A stretch of DNA of 64,000 nucleotides, taken from JAEYOM01 sp036260935. GTDB lineage: Bacteria > Bacillota > Clostridia > Acetivibrionales > DTU013. Position 1 is the first letter of the stretch. Every line of letters starts with the position of its first letter. Shown here one piece after another: positions 15,297 through 24,400 of the stretch. The notes under the pieces are model-generated. The model ran no database searches, was not told the DNA's origin, and worked only from the letters and a program-made list of their open reading frames with translations. The position numbers were made by a program, and so were the translations under genes. Where the stretch lies: NCBI GenBank assembly GCA_036260935.1, contig DATALQ010000035.1:180965-244964 (forward strand). The letters run 5' to 3'.

Positions 15297-18137
15297 TCAT
15301 TTATTCATTTGATCAGGCATTGGAAATACAAGACTCTCTCCCATCTTTTCCATATAGCGGTTCAGCAGGCCTCCAACGTCCTTGTTTATCCATTCCGCAG
15401 AAAGTTTTTCAAATTTGGAGTCTCCACCGCCTATGCGTTCATCCTTTACTTCTACAACTATTTTTGCGCCTTCATATGTAATAACAATCCTGCCGTCCCA
15501 CTTTATTGACTGTGAGCCGTCGACCTGCCCGCTGTAGTTTTCCATTTTGCCTGTTACATTGTTATAGTAATCATAGTCACTGTACTTATCAAATTTATCA
15601 TCGTAGCTCAACAGGAAGGAATTCTGAGGTGAGCCCGGCAACATTTTATTCACATCGGGGTCTATTGGCCGAATCGGGTTGACAGCCGTGTTTGACGTGT
15701 TTGTCGGCTCTATAACCTTCGTGCCCGGTTGCATAGCTCCTGCCCCCGTCCTTGTCTTAGCTTCCGGCTCCCAAATCCATTTCTTTATTACTGTATTGAT
15801 AAAATAGGATGCGCCGAGTTCGTCCACTTCCGTTCCTTTTATAGCATTCAGCTTCACCGGCCGGGTTTGATCCGGGAGACCGGCAGCCTGCAGAACGGGC
15901 AGACCCGTATCGGGGTTGATGATAAAGCACGCTGTTGCAGCCTGTGTAAACCCACTGACGGTAAATGCCGCATTTCCCGAGTAGATCTTTGCACCCCGGT
16001 TATTTGTGACTATAATCGTTTCATTTAGCTTCGTCACATCCGTAGGCTTGCCTCTTTCAGAGGTTTTCTGATATGAAACAGGGAGCCTTATGGACTGCGC
16101 GCTAAAATCCACTGTAGGCTTTACAACATTTGAGTTCAATACCCAGCCGTCAAATTTCAGCTGGGAGGAAACGGAATCCGTCGGTAAGACATTGGTTCCC
16201 GTCTGGTTGAAGAAACCGTGGCTGTCCAGAGTCGCATTTTTCCCATTTACCTTCAGGGAGCTGTTTTTGCCTTTATTCAGTTCAAATACGATTTCCTTTT
16301 TACTCCCTGTACTCCAATCCTTCACAATAACCGACGGTATGTATCCCCTTGTATAGTCGTTGAAAAAGTCGGATTCCAGAACAATTACCTTATCAAAGGG
16401 GAAGGTGGGATTGATCGGCGCCGAATTTACATACTTCGGTTCTTTGTTTTCCTTATTCGTATCGTTTCTTTCCTTTAGGCGGATATATACTTCGTCCCCT
16501 TTTTGCAAATCTACACCCGACAGATGGAAATTCCCGTTTTCGTCCGTTTTACCCGGATAGCTCTTTTCATTCGAGATGACATCCTCCAGATAATTGCTAT
16601 GCGGTCTTCTAACATATAGGGTGATATCCTTGCCCGGTTCAGGCACAATGCCTTTCACGCCCGCGTCATATAGCAATGTGCCCCAGACCGCATCCCTGTA
16701 ACCGCAGACCTCCTTGAAGGTCACAATATAGCCTGCGGTATTTACCTGCCTCTTGTGCAGAATGTTTGGCTGCCAGTTGATAACATTTTTCTGCTTTCCG
16801 AGGAACTTGACATAGGCATGCACAATGCCGTACAGATCCGCATCTATGTAATCCCCTGAAACCGCGGTTCTCGCCCCCATACCTGCGAAAGCGCCGGCTC
16901 CGACTATGTCCAGGCCGAACAGGCTAAGCTCCAGCAGTGCGCCGCCTTTAACATACCCGTCAACTGCACCGTTAAACCGGGCATCCAGATCAAAGCCATT
17001 GTCTCCGATCTTATAAAGCGGTCCGATCGTGCAAGGTACGTAAAAAGCGTTCTTCCCTTTCAGTCCGACCTTGTCAAGCTTCACCCACTGCCGGGCCTCC
17101 ATTTGAAGCGTAAACTTTCCATCGACGCCTACAACCAGAAAAAGTCCGCCTGCAATGCTTCCGACTTTCGAGTTGAAGCCTACATCCACGCCCAGAATAG
17201 GTATTCGTACCTCTTCCTTCATGTCCATGGCAACTGTTGCCTGAAGCTGCATTTCTTCAGCGACGGAAAACCAAAAGGCATACTTCCACTTTTTATAATA
17301 CCCGTCCAGGCTCATATCGCCGATGCCAAGATAGCCCTTTACATTCACCGATACAGGGTTGCCGCTAGCAGTTACGCCGTTGAGGTTAATGCCTTTCGCC
17401 GGGAATTGAAACTCTGCTATTATGTTTTTCAGGTGAGTGGGCTTGATTGGTTCCATCGAAGAATTCTGAGACATTATATAGGTTTGCCCGGGCTTTTTCA
17501 AATATATGTCCAGACTGTTTCCGTCGGCATCCTTGACAAAACGGGTGACGTTTGCCTGATTCAGCCGCACCGTCTGCTCGGGAATATTGAACTCCTTGAT
17601 GATTTCCTGCATTTCGGGCTTTATGACAGGTACGTATCCATCAAATTCGTTGCCTGCCTTGGAAGGAAGCGCAGGAACTTTGAAAGCCAGATCATTCTCC
17701 AGATCGACAAATACCTGTCCAGGTTTGATGATGGGGAGGTTGGCGGCAGTTTCAAGCTGTTCTGCCTTTATCAGGCCGCCCTGTCCGACAATTCTGCTGA
17801 TGCTTCCGCCGACCGCGGTATTTGGATTTTTCACCTGCCGTACCGAGCGAATGCCCCTGGTAACATCGGAATTCAGCTCTACCACATTGTCCGCAAGGGT
17901 ATAGGTGACTCCTGAAAGCTTGGCGGGCGCAGGCGCATTAAGGCCCCAGTCATATAGAGGCAAATCCTTGTCAAATTGAAAAGCGGCAGCTAATGCTTTG
18001 TCACTCTCAGCAGCCACGCTGAATGCCTCTGCCGTCATTTCTGGCTGGACCGCTTCCACTTTCGATGCAGCCGCTGTTATTGGAAAAGTGGAAAAGATGA
18101 TCACTACCGATAAAAGCAATGGAATAAACCTTTTCAC
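15297..18137 (-). CDS. Large secreted protein of unknown function
   Basis: I do not recognise this 946-residue protein. I start it at a GTG giving MKRFIPLLLSVVIIFSTFPITAAA, a clear signal peptide; an ATG five codons upstream is also open. After cleavage it has no further membrane segment or sortase signal, so it is probably exported and released or loosely bound. Residues near 500-560 (KDITLYVRRPHSNY, then GKTDENGNFHLSGVDLQKGDEVYIRL) resemble a carboxypeptidase-regulatory-like beta-sandwich repeat, with a prealbumin-like DENGNF turn. The rest is beta-rich with Gly/Asn-rich loops and a C-terminal stretch rich in Tyr/Asp. It sits between lepA and a helical-repeat protein, where many clostridia have sporulation genes; a spore-coat or envelope role is only a guess. 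Confidence 0.8.
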   Translation of the reverse strand: MKRFIPLLLSVVIIFSTFPITAAASKVEAVQPEMTAEAFSVAAESDKALAAAFQFDKDLPLYDWGLNAPAPAKLSGVTYTLADNVVELNSDVTRGIRSVRQVKNPNTAVGGSISRIVGQGGLIKAEQLETAANLPIIKPGQVFVDLENDLAFKVPALPSKAGNEFDGYVPVIKPEMQEIIKEFNIPEQTVRLNQANVTRFVKDADGNSLDIYLKKPGQTYIMSQNSSMEPIKPTHLKNIIAEFQFPAKGINLNGVTASGNPVSVNVKGYLGIGDMSLDGYYKKWKYAFWFSVAEEMQLQATVAMDMKEEVRIPILGVDVGFNSKVGSIAGGLFLVVGVDGKFTLQMEARQWVKLDKVGLKGKNAFYVPCTIGPLYKIGDNGFDLDARFNGAVDGYVKGGALLELSLFGLDIVGAGAFAGMGARTAVSGDYIDADLYGIVHAYVKFLGKQKNVINWQPNILHKRQVNTAGYIVTFKEVCGYRDAVWGTLLYDAGVKGIVPEPGKDITLYVRRPHSNYLEDVISNEKSYPGKTDENGNFHLSGVDLQKGDEVYIRLKERNDTNKENKEPKYVNSAPINPTFPFDKVIVLESDFFNDYTRGYIPSVIVKDWSTGSKKEIVFELNKGKNSSLKVNGKNATLDSHGFFNQTGTNVLPTDSVSSQLKFDGWVLNSNVVKPTVDFSAQSIRLPVSYQKTSERGKPTDVTKLNETIIVTNNRGAKIYSGNAAFTVSGFTQAATACFIINPDTGLPVLQAAGLPDQTRPVKLNAIKGTEVDELGASYFINTVIKKWIWEPEAKTRTGAGAMQPGTKVIEPTNTSNTAVNPIRPIDPDVNKMLPGSPQNSFLLSYDDKFDKYSDYDYYNNVTGKMENYSGQVDGSQSIKWDGRIVITYEGAKIVVEVKDERIGGGDSKFEKLSAEWINKDVGGLLNRYMEKMGESLVFPMPDQMNK

Positions 18138-18173
18138 AAACTCATCTCCCATCTCTCGAATACCTGATCATAT

Positions 18174-18794
18174 TCAGGCCGACTGACGCAGCATGGCCTC
18201 TATCATGCTTTTGCTCTTCCTGTCGAGGAGGCCGCCCGAAAGCGCGTTGAAAATATAGCTGTCGATCGTTTCGTCTGCTTTTTGCTTCCGTATTTGCACG
18301 AGTATCTCCAAAATATCGAGAAGTATTGATTTTCGCATAGTCTCTTTTACATCCTGGATGCTGATGGACATAAGAGCGGTGGCGATCGCCCCCGTCAACA
18401 CCGGTTTATACGGTATGATGCTGTAGAGGGCCTGTATGCTCTGCCGTATAGTTATGGGCTTTTCATCTCTGAATAGAGCAAAATAATCTTCAAGCATTCC
18501 GTCCAGCCTGTTTTCGATATCCCATCTGGCATTCTCCGCGATCAACATCATTCCGATACTTCTCTGGTAGGAATTATCGCTTTTAAGCTTTCCACGAAAA
18601 ACATCCCAGAAGGGATAAACGTCACCACAGCGTGCGGAACGGCTTTTAAGCAGTAAAAGCGCGGCATACCTTAACTTGTCGTCTTTTTCGGACAAAAGCT
18701 CCACGAGTTCAGGTAAATCGTTTTTACCGATCCTTCCGGCTAATTCATTAGCATTATCCTTATCGACATTAAGTAATTCCTCGACGGTTAACAC
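18174..18794 (-). CDS. Helical-repeat (HEAT-like) cytoplasmic protein, function unknown
   Basis: Not recognised as a named gene. The start chosen is a GTG seven bases after a strong AGGAGG, giving 206 residues (LTVEELLNVDKDNANELAGR...); a longer reading from an upstream ATG lacks such a site. The chain is a series of amphipathic helices of HEAT type: LPELVELLSEKDDKLRYAALLLL, then IRQSIQALYSI, then KETMRKSILLDILEILVQI. There is no signal peptide or membrane segment. It follows a small membrane protein and precedes the large secreted protein on the same strand, so the three could be co-transcribed. HEAT repeats usually mediate protein contacts. Confidence 0.8.
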   Translation of the reverse strand: MLTVEELLNVDKDNANELAGRIGKNDLPELVELLSEKDDKLRYAALLLLKSRSARCGDVYPFWDVFRGKLKSDNSYQRSIGMMLIAENARWDIENRLDGMLEDYFALFRDEKPITIRQSIQALYSIIPYKPVLTGAIATALMSISIQDVKETMRKSILLDILEILVQIRKQKADETIDSYIFNALSGGLLDRKSKSMIEAMLRQSA

Positions 18795-18993
18795 AAAAAC
18801 GCCTCCTTTTACTGAACAGGTAATAAAATTCAAGTAGCGCAAAGCTAAATGTATAATACTACATGACAAGTATACCATATTTTCAATTATATTCTAAGAA
18901 TAATACAAAGAATTGGACAGCTGAATGTCATATTGAAATGCACTTTTTGCCCTGTCCAGGCTCCCGGTTTGGCAGGATCGGTCCCCTTGTGCT

Positions 18994-19299
18994 TTACCGG
19001 AACAACTGGCTGAGCTTTTTCCTGAGATACTCCATATCGCGGTTGATATACTGGGTGTTCAGATAGATTTTTCGATTCATCAATGTAATTTCAAGGCTGG
19101 ATGCATTATTGTCAAAAGCGGCCAGAGCAATGCCCTGCCTGCCGGAAACCAGCTGGTTCGTTGCGTGGTCCACGGCCAGGATTCCCGTAGTCAGGAAAAA
19201 AAGAGACAGTGCTGCCGCCGTAACATACCCTTTTATCAGTATTCTTCTTTGCCTGAATCTTTCCAATCTGTTCAACGGCATCCTCCAAATCTGTTTCAT
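18994..19299 (-). CDS. Small single-pass membrane protein, function unknown
   Basis: A 101-residue protein with a basic N-terminus (RLERFRQRRILIKGY), one membrane segment at about 25-45 (VTAAALSLFFLTTGILAV) and an outer part ending in KIYLNTQYINRDMEYLRKKLSQLFR, which may be a short amphipathic helix. The ribosome site is weak (GGAT). It lies 68 bases after spoIIP on the same strand, so it might belong to a sporulation transcript. I know no family for it; confidence that it is real rests on its hydrophobic pattern and tight position. Confidence 0.65.
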   Translation of the reverse strand: MKQIWRMPLNRLERFRQRRILIKGYVTAAALSLFFLTTGILAVDHATNQLVSGRQGIALAAFDNNASSLEITLMNRKIYLNTQYINRDMEYLRKKLSQLFR

Positions 19300-19367
19300 T
19301 GGTTAATCCACAAAGTAGTATTGTCCATCAGGCGCCGCTTCATTCAGGAAATAGCTGTGTATTCGCT

Positions 19368-20924
19368 TTAATCCGACATGACCTTGTTCAGGGCTTCCGC
19401 AAGATATTTAGTACTTTCCAAACATTCGGACAGAAGATTCCCGTCCCCTCCCACCTCAATGAGGATAGCCTGGTCCGAAACCTGCTGGTTATACCTCTTG
19501 CCAACAATCCTGACAGGCCTTGCGAGGCCCGGACACATTTTATTAAGTTCCTGCTGAAGCTTGAGGACGAACTTCAGGTTTTCCTGCCACTCAGGATGCG
19601 GCAGCATTCCGTCGCTTCCAACAACGAACATTATCTGGGCTGCGTTTTTGCCGTTGATATTTTTTGTAAGCCTTAGCTTCGAACCAGTAATACCGTCCCT
19701 GTGAACATCAATGAACACTTTCAGTGAAGGATAGCTTTTTGAATAGCTTTGAAGTGTGTTTATCGCTACCCCGTAGGCCGCATCGCGCTTTTTGTCATGT
19801 ATGGTTCCGTCATGCAGAGTTTCAATACCGAATTTCCTGAGGCTTCTTGAAAGCTCCTCTCCCACCCTCACAACGCTGTATTTTGGATTGGTATTGAAGC
19901 TTGGAACGCCCTTTTTGCCAAGGTCGGACGCCTTGATCACATAGCTCTCGCTCGTGTGTGTATGGTATACGAGTACCTTGGGTCCCTTCCTCTTGAAATT
20001 CAGGTTCAAGGGCTCTTTTAAAAGCTTGGCTATATCTATTTTGTATTTTGTGAAGTTGTTTAAAACAATGGAGTCCATTGCAACGAGATCGCTGTTTTCC
20101 TCTTTTTCATCGTCTTCCACTTCGTAGGTAATGCTGCTGATCGGCTGCGGATCCTTACTGTTCCCGCTCTTTGCTCCCCCTTGAGGATCATTGACGACAG
20201 TCGGCGTATTTGAGCCGCCATTCCTGGGAGGCTGTCCGCTGCCTGACGGCATACTGCCGGTGACTTTGCCGTCCGCCCCGGTGCCCTGCTGACCGATAGC
20301 CGATTTTCCGCCATCTCCGGAGTTTTCCCCCAGACCGCTCTTTCCTGCAGTGCTGCCCTTTCCGCCGTCAGTACCGGCATTGGCGCTGCCGCCCGTGGCA
20401 TTTCCAGCATTATCCCCGTTTCCGGAATTATCCCCCTTACCGGTGCCACCGGTTGAACCCGGCCCCGGAGTCGCCGGAGTTCCAGTCATCCCCGCTTTTT
20501 CAGCAGCGTCTGTCTGGCCTGTTTTTCCCTGGCCCGGGCCATAGTTGTCCGCCAAGCCGTCCGTATTGTTTATTCTATTATAGTAGCTCATAAAAACGGG
20601 TGATTGAACATTCAATATGGAGGCGGGTGATTCCAGATCAAAATCGAATAATTTGGATAACAGATCCTTGATCTCCCCTGAAAAGGAAACGCTGTATTCA
20701 CCGCTGTTATATACCGTTTCTATGATAGGCAGTGACAAATTGATCGTGTTTTTCAAATTTTCGGTATCAAGGTTATCAAACAGGTTGACATCAAGCTTGT
20801 ACCATACGTCTCCGGCCTGTACCCCTGTCATTATGGCGAGGACTGACAAACACAGTATGAGGATCATATTGATAAGCTTCGGGTTATTCTTTTCTGAAGT
20901 GTTTTGTTTATGCCTTACATTCAT
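19368..20924 (-). CDS. spoIIP: Stage II sporulation protein P
   Basis: Cell-wall amidase/endopeptidase of the SpoIID-SpoIIM-SpoIIP engulfment machine of sporulation. There is one N-terminal membrane anchor at about 18-37 (INMILILCLSVLAIMTGVQA); the enzymatic domain starts at about 313 with VLVYHTHTSESY and continues to EVGGDGNLLSECLESTKYLAEAL. The family's conserved His and Glu residues are present in these segments. Odd is the very long low-complexity linker, residues 122-260, dominated by Gly, Asn, Thr, Ser and Pro, which brings the length to 518 against about 350-400 in most relatives. GGAGG precedes the ATG by four bases. Confidence 0.95.
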   Translation of the reverse strand: MNVRHKQNTSEKNNPKLINMILILCLSVLAIMTGVQAGDVWYKLDVNLFDNLDTENLKNTINLSLPIIETVYNSGEYSVSFSGEIKDLLSKLFDFDLESPASILNVQSPVFMSYYNRINNTDGLADNYGPGQGKTGQTDAAEKAGMTGTPATPGPGSTGGTGKGDNSGNGDNAGNATGGSANAGTDGGKGSTAGKSGLGENSGDGGKSAIGQQGTGADGKVTGSMPSGSGQPPRNGGSNTPTVVNDPQGGAKSGNSKDPQPISSITYEVEDDEKEENSDLVAMDSIVLNNFTKYKIDIAKLLKEPLNLNFKRKGPKVLVYHTHTSESYVIKASDLGKKGVPSFNTNPKYSVVRVGEELSRSLRKFGIETLHDGTIHDKKRDAAYGVAINTLQSYSKSYPSLKVFIDVHRDGITGSKLRLTKNINGKNAAQIMFVVGSDGMLPHPEWQENLKFVLKLQQELNKMCPGLARPVRIVGKRYNQQVSDQAILIEVGGDGNLLSECLESTKYLAEALNKVMSD

Positions 20925-21048
20925 TTTTCCTCCGTTTGCCGCAGCGCAGCATATTGGATATTTGTCTGTGAGTTATATAAAATCCTATTCCTTCGCCGTG
21001 GTACATTATGACAAGTTCAGGTAATAAATCTAAATTGATATATTCAAC

Positions 21049-21077
21049 TTGCTTATGTTGCGGCAAGCATATATAAT
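21049..21077 (+). promoter_or_regulatory. Promoter of the 43-residue membrane protein gene
   Basis: TTGCTT at 21049-21054 is followed after 17 bases by a perfect TATAAT at 21072-21077, 37 bases before the ATG of the small gene. With the terminator just after that gene, this defines a one-gene transcription unit. Confidence 0.75.
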
Positions 21078-21114
21078 TGTTATGTCAAAATCCATATAGA
21101 AAGGGTAAAATCAG

Positions 21115-21246
21115 ATGCCTTTACAGTATATTTTCGTGTTGGGGACAATCGTAGTTTTCGGATTGTTTGCTCTAGCAATGACCTATTCGATTAAAAAGCA
21201 CAACAAAAAAATGGCAGGCATGAAGAAAAAGAAAGGTTTCAGATAA
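21115..21246 (+). CDS. Small hydrophobic membrane protein (43 residues)
   Basis: Begins MPLQYIFVLGTIVVFGLFAL, a single membrane segment at about 4-25, followed by a strongly basic tail (SIKKHNKKMAGMKKKKGFR). AAGGG lies nine bases before the ATG. It has its own sigma-A-type promoter and an intrinsic terminator directly after the stop, and it points opposite to its neighbours, all good signs that this short gene is real. The positive tail predicts an outside-to-inside topology. Function unknown; such peptides can modulate membrane enzymes. Confidence 0.7.
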   Translation: MPLQYIFVLGTIVVFGLFALAMTYSIKKHNKKMAGMKKKKGFR

Positions 21247-21266
21247 TCGAAAACAAAAATTAAAAA

Positions 21267-21288
21267 GCCCGGTTTCCGGGCATTTTTA
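21267..21288 (+). terminator. Intrinsic terminator after the 43-residue protein gene
   Basis: GCCCGG-TTT-CCGGGC followed by ATTTTTA, preceded by a run of A. It lies 20 bases after the stop codon. The A/T symmetry could let it act on the minus strand too. Confidence 0.85.
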
Positions 21289-21316
21289 TTTTAAGCTATA
21301 TTCAGTAATCAGGCCC

Positions 21317-21412
21317 TTCAGTCAGGCCTTGAGTAAATCATTAAGTAAGGCTTTGAGCAAGGTCTTACGTAAAACCTTCGGCCAGGTCTTAGGTCAAGCC
21401 CTCAATTAAGCC
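21317..21412. repeat. Degenerate 24-bp tandem repeat, four copies
   Basis: Units at 21317, 21341, 21365 and 21389 share, on the minus strand, a pattern of the type GACCTnGCnnAAGGnnTnACnTAA, with a decayed partial copy further left. The right-most unit includes the stop codon and last codons of the dehydratase/activase gene, so the array begins inside the coding 3' end and runs into the intergenic space; most units carry an in-frame TAA. Confidence 0.65.
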
Positions 21413-24400
21413 TTCAAATCGGTTCCGGCCCTCGCTCCTGTTGCGTAATCCTTTTCCTGCGTCATCTCCCTGCCGACACCGTCCTCCTTCATGTTTCTGA
21501 AGGCCGCGGCCAGCATAAGCTTTATCCTGTTGAGCTGATTTACCTCGCTGGCTCCGGGGTCATAATCCACCGGTACGATATTTGCCTGGGGAAATTTCTT
21601 CTTAAGCGCCTTGATCATGCCTTTGCCGGTGATATGGTTGGGCAGGCAGGCAAAAGGCTGCATACAAACGATGTTGGCTGCGCCTTCCTCGATCAGTTCT
21701 ATCATTTCGGCTGTAAGGAACCAGCCTTCCCCCGTGCAGTTGCCAAGCGACAAAACCTTTGAAGCCTTTGCTGCGAGCTTGTATATCGTTGACGGAGGAT
21801 CGAACCTCCTGCTTGCGGCAAGCGCCTTCTTCATATATCTCCTGTAATATTCGATAGCGGCTATGGCAGCATTATTGACGAGCTTGCTCTTAAGTGAGTC
21901 CGCCAGATACCTGTACTTGAAATTCGGCGCGTACGCGCAGTACAGGAAGAAATCTATAAGATCGGGCATAACGGCTTCAGCGCCCTCATTTTCGATCACA
22001 TTTACAACATCGTTATTGGCAGTCGGGTGGAATTTGACAAGTATCTCTCCAACAAGCCCGACGCGGGGTTTTTCAGCTTTTTCGAGCTCCAGACTGTCGA
22101 AATCCTCCACAATGCCTTTGATATTCCTCTTGAATTCGCTGTGTCTGCCGCTCCTCACCGAAGCCTGGCAGCGTTCCACCCAGCTTTCATAAAGCAGGTT
22201 GGCCGAGCCTTTTATTTTTTCATACGGCCTTACCCTGTAAAGCACCCTCATCAGAAGGTCACCATATACCAATGCTATGAGTGCTTTGTTCAGGAGGCTT
22301 CTCGTGATCTTGAACCCGGGATTGCTCTCCATTCCGAGAGCGTTCAGCGAAATGACAGGTATACGGTCGAAGCCCGCATCCTTCAACGCTTTCCTGATAA
22401 AGCCGATATAGTTTGTCGCCCTGCAGCCCCCTCCGGTCTGTGATATTATGAGAGAAACATTGTCAGGATCATACCTTCCGGACTTCAGTGCTTCGATCAG
22501 CTGGCCGGTGGTGAGTATCGACGGATAGCATGCGTCGTTGTTGACGTGCTTCAGCCCCTCATCGACGGCTCCCCTGTCAACTGACGGCAGTATCTCGAGA
22601 TTATACCCTGCTTCTCTGAAAGCTGTCTCGATAAACTGAAAATGAATTGGAGACATCTGCGGAGCCAATATCGTATGCCTTTTCCTCATCTCTTCCGTAA
22701 AAGGCACTTTTTCGTAGCTGTACCTGCTGCCGCTTATAGCATAACCGTTCCGGTCGCGTTCCTCCATAGCGGCCTTTAACGAGCGCAGACGGATCCTTGC
22801 AGCTCCGAGGTTGCTAATTTCATCTATCTTAAGAACAGTGTATATCTTGCCCGCGGCGTGCATTATCTCCTGTACCTGGTCCGTCGTTACGGCGTCGAGA
22901 CCGCAGCCGAAGGAATTGAGCTGTACAAGCTCAAGGTTGGGCTTTGTTCCTGCAAATGACGCAGCCGAATAGAGTCTTGTGTGATATGTCCATTGATCCA
23001 CTACTCTAAGAGGCCTGCAGCTTTTATCGAGATGGGCCACGGAATCCTCGGTCAGTACAGCCATGCCGAATTCCGTGATAAGATTCGGCAGCCCGTGATT
23101 GATTTCGGGATCTATATGGTAAGGGCGCCCTGCAAGTACTATCCCTTTGCCGCCTGTTTTTTCGAGGTCTGCAACTATCTCTTCTCCCTTTTTCCGGATC
23201 CGCTCCTTGAAATGTTCATCCTCCGCCCAGGCCTTGTCTATGGCCTTTCTGATTTCACCCTTCTTTGGCCCTAATCCCTTTAATTCTTCATAAAGCCTTT
23301 CGGCAAGCCTCTTTTTATCGTAATATGGTAAAAACGGGTTCATATAATTGATACCCATTTCTTTAAGAGCATCCACGTTGCCTTTAATAACCTCAGAGTA
23401 CGATGTTACGATCGGGCAGTTATAACAGTTGTCGGCATTTTCGTCTTCCTTCCGTTCGTAGGGCAGACAAGGGTAAAATATGTTCTTGACTCCGCTCTGA
23501 ACAAGGCTCATGATGTGGCCATGCACGAGCTTCGCCGGATAACACACCGATTCGGACGGCATGGTCTCTATACCCAGTTCATATATTTGTCTTGAAGACC
23601 TTGGAGACAAAACCACCCTGAATTTAAGTTCGGTAAAGAATGTATGCCAGAAAGGATAGTTTTCATACATGTTCAATACGCGCGGGATACCAATGACGCC
23701 CCGCACGGCGGCTTTCTCGTCAAGGGGCTTGTAACCGGTTATCAGCCTGTATTTGAAATCGAACATGTTGGGAGCGTTATCCCTCCTGAGTTCTCCGCCC
23801 GCGCCTCTCTCGCAGCGATTGCCGGAAACGAACACCCTGCCGTCGGTGAAGTTGTTAATGGTAAGAAGGCAGTTGTTACTGCATTTTCCGCAGCGTTTCA
23901 TCGTTATTTCAGTCTGGAAGCTTTCCAGATCCTCCGGACCCATGATCCCGCTTCTATGCCCTGCTGGACAGCGCTCACCGGATATGAGCGCGGCCCCGTA
24001 TGCTCCCATTATACCTGCGATATCGGGCCTCACGGCCTCCCTGCCGGAAATAATCTCAAAACTCCTCAGTACCGCAGTGTTGTAAAAGGTTCCGCCCTGG
24101 ACAATTATTTTTTTGCCCATATGTTTGGGATCCCTGATTTTTATTACCTTCATAAGGGCGTTTTTGATGACCGAGTACGAAAGGCCGGCCGAAATGTCAC
24201 CTACCGACGCGCCTTCCTTCTGTGCCTGTTTTACACGCGAATTTATAAACACCGTACAGCGCGATCCCAGGTCCACAGGTTTCTTCGCAAGCAGTGCCTC
24301 CCTGGCAAAATCCTCGACACTCATGTTCAATGACGACGCAAAGGTCTCTATGAAAGAACCGCAGCCCGACGAACATGCTTCATTGAGCATTATGTTGTCA

